DNA of 42,423 nt from positions 1-42,423 of the forward strand of contig JAUPKU010000122.1 of the NCBI GenBank assembly GCA_030837285.1, written 5' to 3'. Below the pieces are notes generated by a model. It was not told the origin of the DNA and made no database searches. It was given only the letters and a program-made list of their open reading frames with translations. This document shows, piece by piece, positions 26,941-34,106 of this stretch (the first letter of the stretch is position 1; the number at the start of each line of letters is the position of its first letter). The position numbers and the translations under genes were made by a program. The DNA comes from Thermoproteota archaeon. GTDB taxonomy: Archaea > Thermoproteota > Bathyarchaeia > RBG-16-48-13 > GCA-020355125.

Positions 26941-27114
26941 ATGAGTACTAGTTTGATTAAGTGCCCTTATTGTAGTTCTGTTGTCGTCACTTCCGTTGGG
27001 TCGGATAAATACAAGTGCGCTCATTGCTATGCTCTTTTTCAGCTCATAAGACCTGACCTGATGTCCGGAGAATTTACATTGTTGAACACAACTGTCCAAG
27101 CTGGCGCGCGCTAA
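26941..27114 (+). CDS. Small zinc-ribbon protein
   Basis: A 57-residue protein with one zinc ribbon: KCPYCSS and KCAHCYALFQL, two C-x2-C knuckles 15 residues apart. The frame is open from TTG 26896, but a TATA box (TTTTAAATTA, 26879-26888) puts the transcription start near 26910, so ATG 26941 is the better start. It is divergent from the SPFH cluster and shares the intergenic region, which hints at common control. The function is unknown: a nucleic-acid-binding or protein-interaction role are both possible. Confidence 0.65.
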   Translation: MSTSLIKCPYCSSVVVTSVGSDKYKCAHCYALFQLIRPDLMSGEFTLLNTTVQAGAR

Positions 27115-27152
27115 CAGCCCGTCCTTTTACATTCGTTAGATTTATTGGTTTT

Positions 27153-28292
27153 TTACAGATTCAAGTTTGACGAGGATATGCCTTTTTCTAACCATTCCTT
27201 AATTAAGGAAGCTAAATCTTTGTTTTCTTTAGGATATTGACTTGATTCAGATTTTGACAGGTTCGTTATAATAGGGATTTTCATTTCGTTTAGGGAACCA
27301 TGAGATCTTAAGTTGACTTCTTTGATTACTTCATTTTGCAAACCGAAAACCCATCCTTTTTCCCCGAGAGCTAGAATATCGCCTATTCGATTTGGATCCA
27401 AGTGGTAGAGTTTTGATGCTTCTTCTCTTGTAAAAGCTCTTTCAACACCATTTGTATCCTTGAGTATGTCTATGGATTTACTAATATTTCTGATGTCCTC
27501 CAAGTATAGGTAGGCTGCCCCTCCTAGATTACCATGATGTACAATGTATCTATCGGCAATGATAGTGTTCATTTTTGAATTAATACTATGCTCTTTAAGT
27601 ATCAACTCTAGGTTTACGGCTGTGCTTATTTTAGACATGCCATGATCAGCGGTTACACAGATCAGTGTTTCCGTTCCATTGTTCTCGAATATCTCAGATA
27701 TCTCGCTAATTGATTGATCTATTCCTCGTATATGACGATTTGATTCACTTTCTTGGGGGGCATATTTATGCATGGCATAATCCGTTGTGGCTATATAGGT
27801 AAAATCTGGGGCTTCTTTCAAAATTACTTCTTTAGCTGCTTTGAAGAGCCAGAGATTTATGTCTACGGAGTAGATGTTAGGTGGCTCGCCGATCTTTTTT
27901 ATCACCCAATCTTCAGGTTTTTCGGCTGAAAAAGAGGTTTTTGCTCCTTTACCTATTAAAGTACGCAATTTATCTTTAGCGGTTAGTAACGCGGTTTGTA
28001 GACCTTTTTTAGAAGCCCATTCTAAGAGAGTCTGAGTTTTTATAAAACTGGGAGACTCCATGTAGACTTCTTTTCCTGTCCCTCTATCGTAGTAGTAGTT
28101 ACTGGTTATTCCATGCACATCGGGATATTCCCCGGTGATAATAGATACATTATTTACGTTAGTCACTGAAGGGATTATCGAATTACCCTCTACAAAATAT
28201 CCTTGAATACTCAATCTTCGGAGAAAAAGTGCTGAATTAAGATAATCTATTCCACAGCCATCTAAGCAAATAAGTACAGCTTTTCTACTCAC
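27153..28292 (-). CDS. Alkaline-phosphatase-fold hydrolase, phosphonoacetate-hydrolase-like
   Basis: A 379-residue two-metal phosphatase/phosphodiesterase superfamily enzyme. It carries LICLDGCGIDYL (metal Asp D11), the nucleophile region PSVTNVNNVSIITG (T44), a HGITSNYYYD stretch, TAKDKLRTLIGKG, an aspartate-histidine metal pair in TTDYAMHKYAP, and VTADHGMS. PSxTNxNN and TAKDKL are characteristic of phosphonoacetate hydrolase (PhnA-type), which cleaves the C-P bond of phosphonoacetate. Related phosphodiesterases share the fold, so the substrate is probable only. A TATA box lies near 28328-28338. No other phosphonate genes are visible. Confidence 0.82.
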   Translation of the reverse strand: MSRKAVLICLDGCGIDYLNSALFLRRLSIQGYFVEGNSIIPSVTNVNNVSIITGEYPDVHGITSNYYYDRGTGKEVYMESPSFIKTQTLLEWASKKGLQTALLTAKDKLRTLIGKGAKTSFSAEKPEDWVIKKIGEPPNIYSVDINLWLFKAAKEVILKEAPDFTYIATTDYAMHKYAPQESESNRHIRGIDQSISEISEIFENNGTETLICVTADHGMSKISTAVNLELILKEHSINSKMNTIIADRYIVHHGNLGGAAYLYLEDIRNISKSIDILKDTNGVERAFTREEASKLYHLDPNRIGDILALGEKGWVFGLQNEVIKEVNLRSHGSLNEMKIPIITNLSKSESSQYPKENKDLASLIKEWLEKGISSSNLNL

Positions 28293-28446
28293 ATCAAACT
28301 CATCTCGAAATTTTTTTCATTACTTCAAGAAGTATATAGTGCCTTTACAAGCTAGCTCAGTCGATAGCGCACGTGCTTCAAGGAAGCTTAATAACTAATA
28401 TGTACAAGAATTGATATTATTAATGACTTTTGCCTTAGATTAAATT

Positions 28447-29262
28447 ATGTTTAAAACTACCAAAATTGAAGATCTTAGGCCTATTTCAGATCTGGTTTCT
28501 TTGAAAGGTAGACGAGCTTTAATCACCGGTTCTGCTACAGGTATTGGTAAAGCCATGGCTTGTAGATTTGCAGAGTCTGAAGCTGCTCTGGAACTAGTAG
28601 ACATCAATGAAGAAATGCTGAGAAGTACAAAAGATGAACTTACAAATTTTAAAGTTGAAATTAACATACACAGAGTCGATCTTTCCAAGAAAGATGAAAT
28701 AATTAGTTTATGGAAAAAACTCGACAGAAGGGAACCTGACATACTGGTTAATAATGCAGGGATATACCCCTTTAAGAATTTCATAGAGATTGATGAAGCT
28801 TTCTTAGAGAAGGTTATGAAGATTAATTTTTACTCCGCGTTTTGGATGTGCCAACATATGATACGAGCGCGGATGGACAAAGGAGGTGTCATCATCAACA
28901 TAGGCTCAATAGAGGCTGTCTTGCCTTTTAAGGAGGGGATGGCTCATTATGATAGTAGCAAGGCTGGAGTCATCGCACTTACCAGAGCCTTAGCCAAGGA
29001 CTACGGTAAAGAAGGCTTCAGAATAAATGCTATTATTCCAGGCGGAATAATTACTTCAGGAACAAAGAATGCGGCAAAAGAAGTTCTGAAACTTAACTTT
29101 GGTCTTATAAAAACAGGCATAGAATTCAGGAATAGGTTGCCCTTGGGAAGGTTTGGCCAACCCGATGAAGTCGCACTTATAGCATTAGTCCTAGCAAGCG
29201 ACCTGTCCAGCTACGTCCATGGATCATTAATCCCTGTAGACGGAGGATTTCTATCTGCATAA
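28447..29262 (+). CDS. Short-chain dehydrogenase/reductase
   Basis: A 271-residue classical SDR. The cofactor motif ITGSATGIG is at about 26-34. An Asp at the end of strand 2 (D52, LELVDIN) favours NAD over NADP. NNAG is near 102. The catalytic Ser is in INIGSIEAV and the Tyr-Lys pair is in HYDSSKAG. The C-terminal segment VDGGFLSA is also typical. It resembles glucose dehydrogenase or 3-oxoacyl-ACP reductase-type enzymes, and the substrate is unknown. An N-terminal extension of about 18 residues precedes the fold. Confidence 0.9.
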   Translation: MFKTTKIEDLRPISDLVSLKGRRALITGSATGIGKAMACRFAESEAALELVDINEEMLRSTKDELTNFKVEINIHRVDLSKKDEIISLWKKLDRREPDILVNNAGIYPFKNFIEIDEAFLEKVMKINFYSAFWMCQHMIRARMDKGGVIINIGSIEAVLPFKEGMAHYDSSKAGVIALTRALAKDYGKEGFRINAIIPGGIITSGTKNAAKEVLKLNFGLIKTGIEFRNRLPLGRFGQPDEVALIALVLASDLSSYVHGSLIPVDGGFLSA

Positions 29263-29332
29263 ACGCGCGCTTTTGTGCTGATGGCTAAGCAGTGTTTCTG
29301 TACTATCTTTAGCATGCTGACCATAGTTCTAG

Positions 29333-29800
29333 TTAGGTGCGAGATTGTGCTAATATTTTTGCATGGACGATTGTGAAAACATTTCTTGGTAGCAGATTCT
29401 TAAGGTGCGAAGTCAGAGAACGCTTGAAACCTAAATCATTATTACCTTTCAGCTGTCTCTTGGTTAAAATAAGAGTTGCAAACTCATCTGCAGAGTCGTA
29501 TCTACAATAATACGTCTTAAATGCTAAATCTCCAAAAAGAGCAAGCGCATTATACCTGTGCTTAACACCTTTTCCACTTAAGGTGAACCTTCTTTTGAAA
29601 ATTATATTCATATCTTCCAAATTTTTCAGTATTTTTTCAGTCTTTCTAGTCAAAGGGAATGATTGTTTAATATCCTCTTTTGACCTAGGTTTCTTCAAAA
29701 ATATAAGTAAGTCCTCGATTAATCCATCTTTGGTGCGGTCTGAAGCTTTACTCTTCTTTCCAGAGGCAATTTTAAAAGGTAGATAAGATCGCGAGCGCAC
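29333..29800 (-). CDS. Winged-helix domain protein, possible regulator
   Basis: A 155-residue basic protein. Residues about 25-70 read as a winged helix: a first helix (DGLIEDLLIFLKKPRSKEDI), a recognition-type helix (TRKTEKILKNLEDMNIIFKR) and a wing (RFTLSGKGVKHRY). The remainder is unassigned. A TATA-like AATTTATAAGG at about 29816-29826 sits just upstream of the GTG start, so the message would be leaderless. It is unrelated by sequence to its neighbours and borders the low-density region. A DNA-binding role is inferred. Confidence 0.5.
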   Translation of the reverse strand: MRSRSYLPFKIASGKKSKASDRTKDGLIEDLLIFLKKPRSKEDIKQSFPLTRKTEKILKNLEDMNIIFKRRFTLSGKGVKHRYNALALFGDLAFKTYYCRYDSADEFATLILTKRQLKGNNDLGFKRSLTSHLKNLLPRNVFTIVHAKILAQSRT

Positions 29801-30178
29801 CTTTTTTCATGTCTCCTTATAAATTTGTTTTCATATTGCCCTTAACAATAACCTTCTATTTAATGATTTTTCATAATGTCGGGGTTTCTACCTGACACTA
29901 CAATCATTGCTCTCAGATACTCAGACAATCATGTAGCTGACATTTCTTAAAACAAACATCAGATTTAATCTTATCTTTTTCTTCTCAGAAAAATCCAAAA
30001 ATTCTTCGGATTAAAAGGTGATGTAATAAGTCTAGTCATCGAGGGGGTAAAATCATTTTTTCACCGGCTACATAAATAATATGCGCCCATCTTCTAGTAA
30101 ATCTGTAAGGGAGCATGTGCTAATGGAGAGTGTTCCGAATTAGTAGATAGCATAGTGCATGCTAGAGAAAATCGGATT
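29801..30178. other. 378-base non-coding stretch at the edge of the gene graveyard
   Basis: No intact gene was found. A TATA-like CATAAATAAT (about 30071-30080) is followed by AAGGGAG (about 30108-30114) and an ATG that reaches a stop after six codons, which may be the head of a lost gene. A small inverted repeat (AAATCC ... GGATTA) lies near 29990-30014. Confidence 0.35.
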
Positions 30179-30340
30179 TTAATCCCGTTTCCTCTTTAGA
30201 TACGCGACAGAGTTTGAAGTTAGACTTTGTGTGGTCACCGCGACAAGTTCCCACCCTTCATCCCCTAATCGACCTAATATTACTTCATCATTTCTTGTTC
30301 CATTTAGGTTAAGTACTCTATATTCCCATTTATCTACCAT
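30179..30340 (-). CDS. DUF4177-like small protein
   Basis: A 53-residue protein, below common size cut-offs, with clear family features: it opens MVDKWEYRVLNLNG, continues LGRLGDEGWELVAV and ends SVAYLKRKRD. WEY followed by a Leu-Gly-x-x-Gly-Trp-Glu-Leu-Val turn is the hallmark of the DUF4177 domain, whose function is unknown. A TATA-like TTAAATCTA on this strand at about 30368-30376 would give a leaderless message. The reading frame is intact although the surrounding genes are decayed. Confidence 0.75.
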   Translation of the reverse strand: MVDKWEYRVLNLNGTRNDEVILGRLGDEGWELVAVTTQSLTSNSVAYLKRKRD

Positions 30341-30449
30341 TAAATCACTATGGAATATCTTAGAACAAAATAGATTTAAGGTTAGTTTATACGTGCCCTT
30401 GCCTAAGGCTTTTATCTGCTATTTAATGAATTGGTAAATTTGATAAAAT

Positions 30450-30935
30450 ATGTCTTTTTTTGGAAAGAAGGAAGTTAAATTCAATCCTTTCAGGGAAAAA
30501 TCTCGCGTTTTGAGGACTTGAAGTGTCATGCCGAAAGATATAGAACGCCTAGGTGAGCTTTGTGAATATGGTCGTATGGAAAGATATCTTGATGAACTTC
30601 CTAAAGCCATAAAGGAAGAAAGGTCAAAGAATTCTGTGAAAGTATTTTCCAGAAATGCTTGTTTTTACATGGAATAGGAAGAAGAAACTATACTTTTCGA
30701 TGTAAGTCTAAAAGTGCTGTCAGCAAAAGAGTTCATCAAGGAATTTAATATGTTCAACCCTGATTGGAAGAAATACTTGAAGCAACCTGAGGCAGCAATT
30801 GGCTTCACTAATGGTGTCAATACTGTATATGTTAATCTCGAAGCCACATCGCCTTTGCTGAAGACTAATCATCTACGATTTCTTTTCTATCTCATCAGAA
30901 CTTACTTAAGCCCTGATGTCCTTCCTAACCACTGA
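30450..30935 (+). pseudogene. Unknown gene with two in-frame stop codons
   Basis: One reading frame runs from ATG 30450 to TGA 30933-30935 (162 codons) and is interrupted only by TGA at 30519-30521 and TAG at 30675-30677. Pieces read MSFFGKKEVKFNPF, then MPKDIERLGELCEYGRM and KEERSKNSVKVFSRNACFYM, then EEETILFDVSL and FNPDWKKYLKQPEAAIGFTN. A TATA-like CTTTTATCTG at about 30408-30417 fits transcription starting just before ATG 30450. Amino-acid composition is protein-like throughout. I do not recognise the family. Preserved frame with two nonsense codons suggests recent inactivation. The tail overlaps the PfpI remnant on the other strand. Confidence 0.55.
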
Positions 30936-31156
30936 CGGGGCTCCATCTGTCGAACCATCTGGAATCAACATAGATCATAATCATCTGGATGGATACCGTC
31001 AAATGTCTTCTCAATCTCGATTCCGTAACCGTGCTCTCCTTCGATATATCCCTTCTTGGGCGCAGTTCTATCAACTTCTAATCATTCTTCGAGTAAGCGG
31101 AAATATGGAAAAAATAACTCCATATCTTCAAACTTATCGGCGGTGAGAATAAGTAC
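30906..31156 (-). pseudogene. Truncated PfpI/DJ-1 family gene
   Basis: On the minus strand the sequence reads VLILTADKFEDMELFFPY then FRLLEE, a TGA stop (31082-31084), then LEVDRTAPKKGYIEGEHGYG and KTFDGIHPDDYDL, a second TGA (30965-30967). After a frameshift it continues as MLIPDGSTDGAPSVVRKDI to a TAA at 30906-30908. This matches the first half of PfpI-type proteases/deglycases (ILTADGFEDxELxYPxxRL; LIPGGxxPGAPExxRKD). The second half with the catalytic Cys (CHGP) is missing. A TATA-like AAAATATATAC lies just upstream at about 31166-31177. It is clearly nonfunctional. Confidence 0.82.
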
Positions 31157-31407
31157 TTAGTCCTTTTTGTATATATTTTGTTGTAGAGTTAAGATATATT
31201 AAAAATATCTATCAATTACTAGGAAATATTCTTGTGAGTTTAGTAGGCTACATTTATCCGTGCGTGTTACATAATGGGAATAAGACTAGCAGAGAATTTT
31301 CTATCGATATAACTATGGCACCAAACTTATAACAGAGATACATCCGCCTCGTCTATAGTTACACAAACTAAATTAAGTGATTATAGAATGCAAGTTACAT
31401 ACATTAA

Positions 31408-31433
31408 GTGTAATAAACTAGTGTAATAAACTA
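31408..31433 (+). repeat. Perfect 13-bp tandem duplication
   Basis: The unit gtgtaataaacta occurs twice back to back (31408-31420 and 31421-31433). It lies at the upstream edge of the headless ORF fragment and shifts the frame there, since 13 is not a multiple of three. Confidence 0.8.
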
Positions 31434-31589
31434 GGAACTTTAGGTCTTAACCAATCCAAGTCGAATGGACATGTGTACAAGTATTATATGATTCAACATT
31501 ACGATTTAGAAACAAAGAAGCATAGTTGGTGCTACATCGGCTCTGAGAAATCACTACCAGACCAATACAAGATTGTTATACACAAATAA
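31422..31589 (+). pseudogene. Headless fragment of a small conserved protein
   Basis: An open frame of 55 codons ends in TAA at 31587-31589 and has no ATG or TTG. It contains NGHVYKYYMIQHYDLETKK, then WCYIGSEKSLPDQYKIVIHK. The Tyr-rich strand followed by W-x-Y-I-G and a Leu-Pro turn looks like small archaeal proteins of unknown function that I recall only by pattern. The upstream side breaks at the 13-bp duplication. GTG 31473 could start a 38-residue product, but I regard it as a gene remnant. Confidence 0.45.
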
Positions 31590-31629
31590 CCACAATTGTA
31601 CACAACTTATACACAAAACACAAATAACC
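31576..31629 (+). repeat. Short direct repeats upstream of tRNA-Pro
   Basis: Two 11-mers are each present twice: ttatacacaaa at 31576-31586 and 31607-31617, and cacaaataacc at 31581-31591 and 31619-31629. They form an AC/AT-rich block ending about 42 bases before the tRNA. No function is evident. Confidence 0.6.
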
Positions 31630-31671
31630 TTAATCATAGTCCCATTACTCAAAACAACGATGAATCAACAA

Positions 31672-31750
31672 GGGGTTGTCGGCTAGTTTGGTCTAGGCTT
31701 CGAGACTCGGGCTCTCGAGATCCTGGGTTCAAATCCCAGCAGCCCCACCA
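31672..31750 (+). tRNA. tRNA-Pro (anticodon CGG), CCA encoded
   Basis: The cloverleaf can be folded by hand. The acceptor stem is GGGGTTG/CAGCCCC. The D arm is GGCT/GGCT with two G-T pairs and a GG loop. The anticodon stem is CGAGA/TCTCG with loop CTCGGGC (CGG at 31708-31710). The T arm is CTGGG-TTCAAAT-CCCAG, with discriminator A at 31747 and CCA at 31748-31750. There is no intron. The GGGG acceptor and CGG anticodon identify proline (codon CCG). Decayed genes lie on both sides. Confidence 0.95.
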
Positions 31751-31801
31751 ACCTTACCTCACACACATGTAGCGTTTGTCGTGTAGATTACACCGCGTGC
31801 G

Positions 31802-32150
31802 TTATCTGATTATTTCTTCATAGAGCAGTTGGAAATGTTCTCCAAACTTCTCATCATTCTTTTCTTTTCTCATAGAAATTATTCAAGGCATCAACTTTTT
31901 TCAATTTGTAACGAGGTATGGACCTAGCCAATCCTTTCATATCAAGATCTACAAACTTTCTATTTACCAAGAAACCTACATTCTCAAAAAATGCGACGAC
32001 CTAGAAAGGATAATCGTCAATTTCCGAGTTGATGTCTTCAATTTGATTTCTCTCATAATCCATAAATTCGAATTTCTCATCAATCCGTCCTCTTTTTCAC
32101 TTCCCTCTAGAAATCATCTCTTGTCCAAAGAGATAAGGCAACCTCCTTTA
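31802..32150 (-). pseudogene. Decayed conserved protein (possibly DUF4760-like)
   Basis: On the minus strand one frame reads GRIDEKFEFMDYERNQIEDI then NSEIDDYPF, meets TAG at 32001-32003, then VVAFFENVGFLVNRKFVDLD and more, to a TGA near 31857. Restoring one frameshift near 31855 gives NDEKFGEHFQLLYEEIIR and a TAA at 31802-31804. Further upstream ALSLWTRDDF precedes another TAG. The F-F-E-x-V-G-x-L-V-x-R-K-x-V-D-x-D pattern resembles a widespread helical protein family (DUF4760-type by memory). At least two stops and one or two frameshifts make it nonfunctional. Confidence 0.55.
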
Positions 32151-32341
32151 CTTAAGAAAAGTTGAGTGTAGAAAAACAACAAAAAACAATTGGAGAACAA
32201 AAAGCGAGAATTAGAATATAAGTTCTAAATGCTGTTTATTGTAATTATCCACTAAGAAATACTATAACAATTCATTTAAATTGAAAGAAGAATAGATCGC
32301 TCCCACAAGGTAAGAAAAAGTAAATATCTTATCTCAAATGC

Positions 32342-33859
32342 CTAGCGTACAAGTATCTTCTCAAAAAGACTTATCGTCTTTGAGAGTTTTTTAGGCAACA
32401 TCTTCCTAAGAAGAATAAAATCTTCTGAGTTGAGCGCCCGTAGTAAGGCAAGCCCCAGAATGTAGGTAGCTAAGCCTAAACCGATTTCAACAACAACGAA
32501 AACAGGAGACGTGTAAAGAGACATGTAAACATTCTGGAAGAGTTTTACCACAACTACAAGGAATAGAGAAGCTAGAAAACTCTTCCATAATCCTCTAATG
32601 TCAACTTCCAAACTAATTCTGCTCCTTAGTTTGCTATAAATAAAGATGAAGGTTATGATGTAAACAGCAATTCTCCCAGCAATAGCTCCAAATATACCAA
32701 GCGATGGAGCTAATATTACAACTAATGAACTGTCAGCAATTACTGAGAAAATGGATACGAAAATAAAAAACCGTGTTTCACCAATTGACTTCAATGTCGA
32801 GCTCATAATTATGCTGAAGGCTGCGAATATGGAAAAGACTGATATTAGTGCTAAGGGTAAACCACCATTGGCATATTCTAAGCCGAATAAAAGTATCATA
32901 AGAGATTCAGAAATTGAGGCTAAACCTAAGGCAGCAGGGAAGAATAAAAAGGATAAGTAGCGAAGAGCCTTCTTTAGCAGAGGCGTGAGTTTCGCCGTTC
33001 CCAATTGACCATAAGCTTCTGAAAATACAGGTAGTAATATTACATCTATAGTACCCCATATCACTGATAGAAGACCGATCCCCTTTAGAACCAGCTCGTA
33101 AACGCCTAAGGCAGCTAAATTGAATGAAACTGCTAGGAGGAGTATTCGGTCAGCCCAGTCCGACAGTACGTTGGAAACATTAGAAGTATAAACTGGAAGG
33201 CTGAAGCTCAAAAGGAGTTTAGACGGGTAGGAATCTTTTGCTCTAGGCAATAGCCCACGATAGCAGATCATCGTCAGCACTAGTCCAAACAATTCTCCAA
33301 AGAATGTCCCTAGAGCAAACCCATTCAAGGAAAATCCAGAAAGGATCAGAGCTAAAGATGCCAGACGAGAGACAATCGCAGTGGACGAATTTGAGATCAC
33401 AAATCTATCAAAGCGCTGTAAACCCTGTAGCAGAGCTAAATAAGTCAGTCTAATCACAGCAGCAAAGGAAGCGACAAGAGTCACCATGATGAAGAAAGCC
33501 GAGCTGTATCCTCCTTCGAATCTCAGCAAGATGATAACATATCCCAAGTAGGAGAAGATTAAGAATATCACAGAAATCTTTAAGACCAACTTGATAACGG
33601 ATGAAGCCACGTTTGAGGCTTTCTCAATTTCGCCCCTGCCAATATATTCTGCTACATACTTCGTTGCCGCGACAGGTAGGGCAAGGGGAACCACAACTAC
33701 GAAGATGGAGTAAATGAAGGTCAGTGATGAAATAATTCCAAGATCAGTTGGGTTGAGAATCTTAGCCGCGACGGAGTAGAAGCTCAGCCCGATTAAGAAT
33801 TGCAGAATATTTAAGCCGATTATGTAAACGAATCCTTTGCTGATTCTATCAACATACAA
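32342..33859 (-). CDS. Polysaccharide/lipid-linked oligosaccharide flippase (Wzx/MATE-like)
   Basis: A 505-residue membrane protein with 12-14 helices of the MOP superfamily, polysaccharide-transporter branch. It shows the N-terminal motif FYSVAAKILNPTDLGIISSL, the LPVAATKYVAEYIGRGE loop and a central LLPVFSEAYGQLG repeat. Such proteins flip lipid-linked glycans across the membrane, which in archaea would serve S-layer or lipid glycosylation. No glycosyltransferase lies in this window, so the substrate is unsupported by context. It ends in TAG next to the decayed region. Confidence 0.88.
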   Translation of the reverse strand: MYVDRISKGFVYIIGLNILQFLIGLSFYSVAAKILNPTDLGIISSLTFIYSIFVVVVPLALPVAATKYVAEYIGRGEIEKASNVASSVIKLVLKISVIFLIFSYLGYVIILLRFEGGYSSAFFIMVTLVASFAAVIRLTYLALLQGLQRFDRFVISNSSTAIVSRLASLALILSGFSLNGFALGTFFGELFGLVLTMICYRGLLPRAKDSYPSKLLLSFSLPVYTSNVSNVLSDWADRILLLAVSFNLAALGVYELVLKGIGLLSVIWGTIDVILLPVFSEAYGQLGTAKLTPLLKKALRYLSFLFFPAALGLASISESLMILLFGLEYANGGLPLALISVFSIFAAFSIIMSSTLKSIGETRFFIFVSIFSVIADSSLVVILAPSLGIFGAIAGRIAVYIITFIFIYSKLRSRISLEVDIRGLWKSFLASLFLVVVVKLFQNVYMSLYTSPVFVVVEIGLGLATYILGLALLRALNSEDFILLRKMLPKKLSKTISLFEKILVR

Positions 33860-34064
33860 AGTATTTCACTAATCATCCTTCATTTGGTATGTTACCACTC
33901 TTTTGTATTGGGAGCATATGACCTATGTACTTATTAATAAAATTAGTTTTCCTACTATATCAGATTGAATATAACAACTTCGCATTCAGATAGAGAAGGA
34001 GAATGAGAATTAAGAATATCTCTCTTACACTAAAGTACTGCTTGAGGATAATGTGAAACCCGAT

Positions 34065-34073
34065 CTTTAAAAG
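34065..34073 (+). promoter_or_regulatory. TATA box of the tldD-tldE operon
   Basis: CTTTAAAAG about 40 bases before ATG 34107, placing the transcription start near 34095. Confidence 0.45.
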
Positions 34074-34106
34074 AATAATGCAACGCAAGCTATAATTTTT
34101 CATTAG

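Noticed and set aside
30665-30847. Minus-strand ORF of 60 residues
   Set aside because: It opposes the better-supported plus-strand frame 30450-30935 and shows no PfpI continuation or other family match.
31576-31617. Two copies of TTATACACA, which match the bacterial DnaA-box pattern, as a replication origin
   Set aside because: Archaea lack DnaA, no origin-type repeat or orc1/cdc6 gene is nearby, and the copies belong to a short low-complexity AC/AT repeat.
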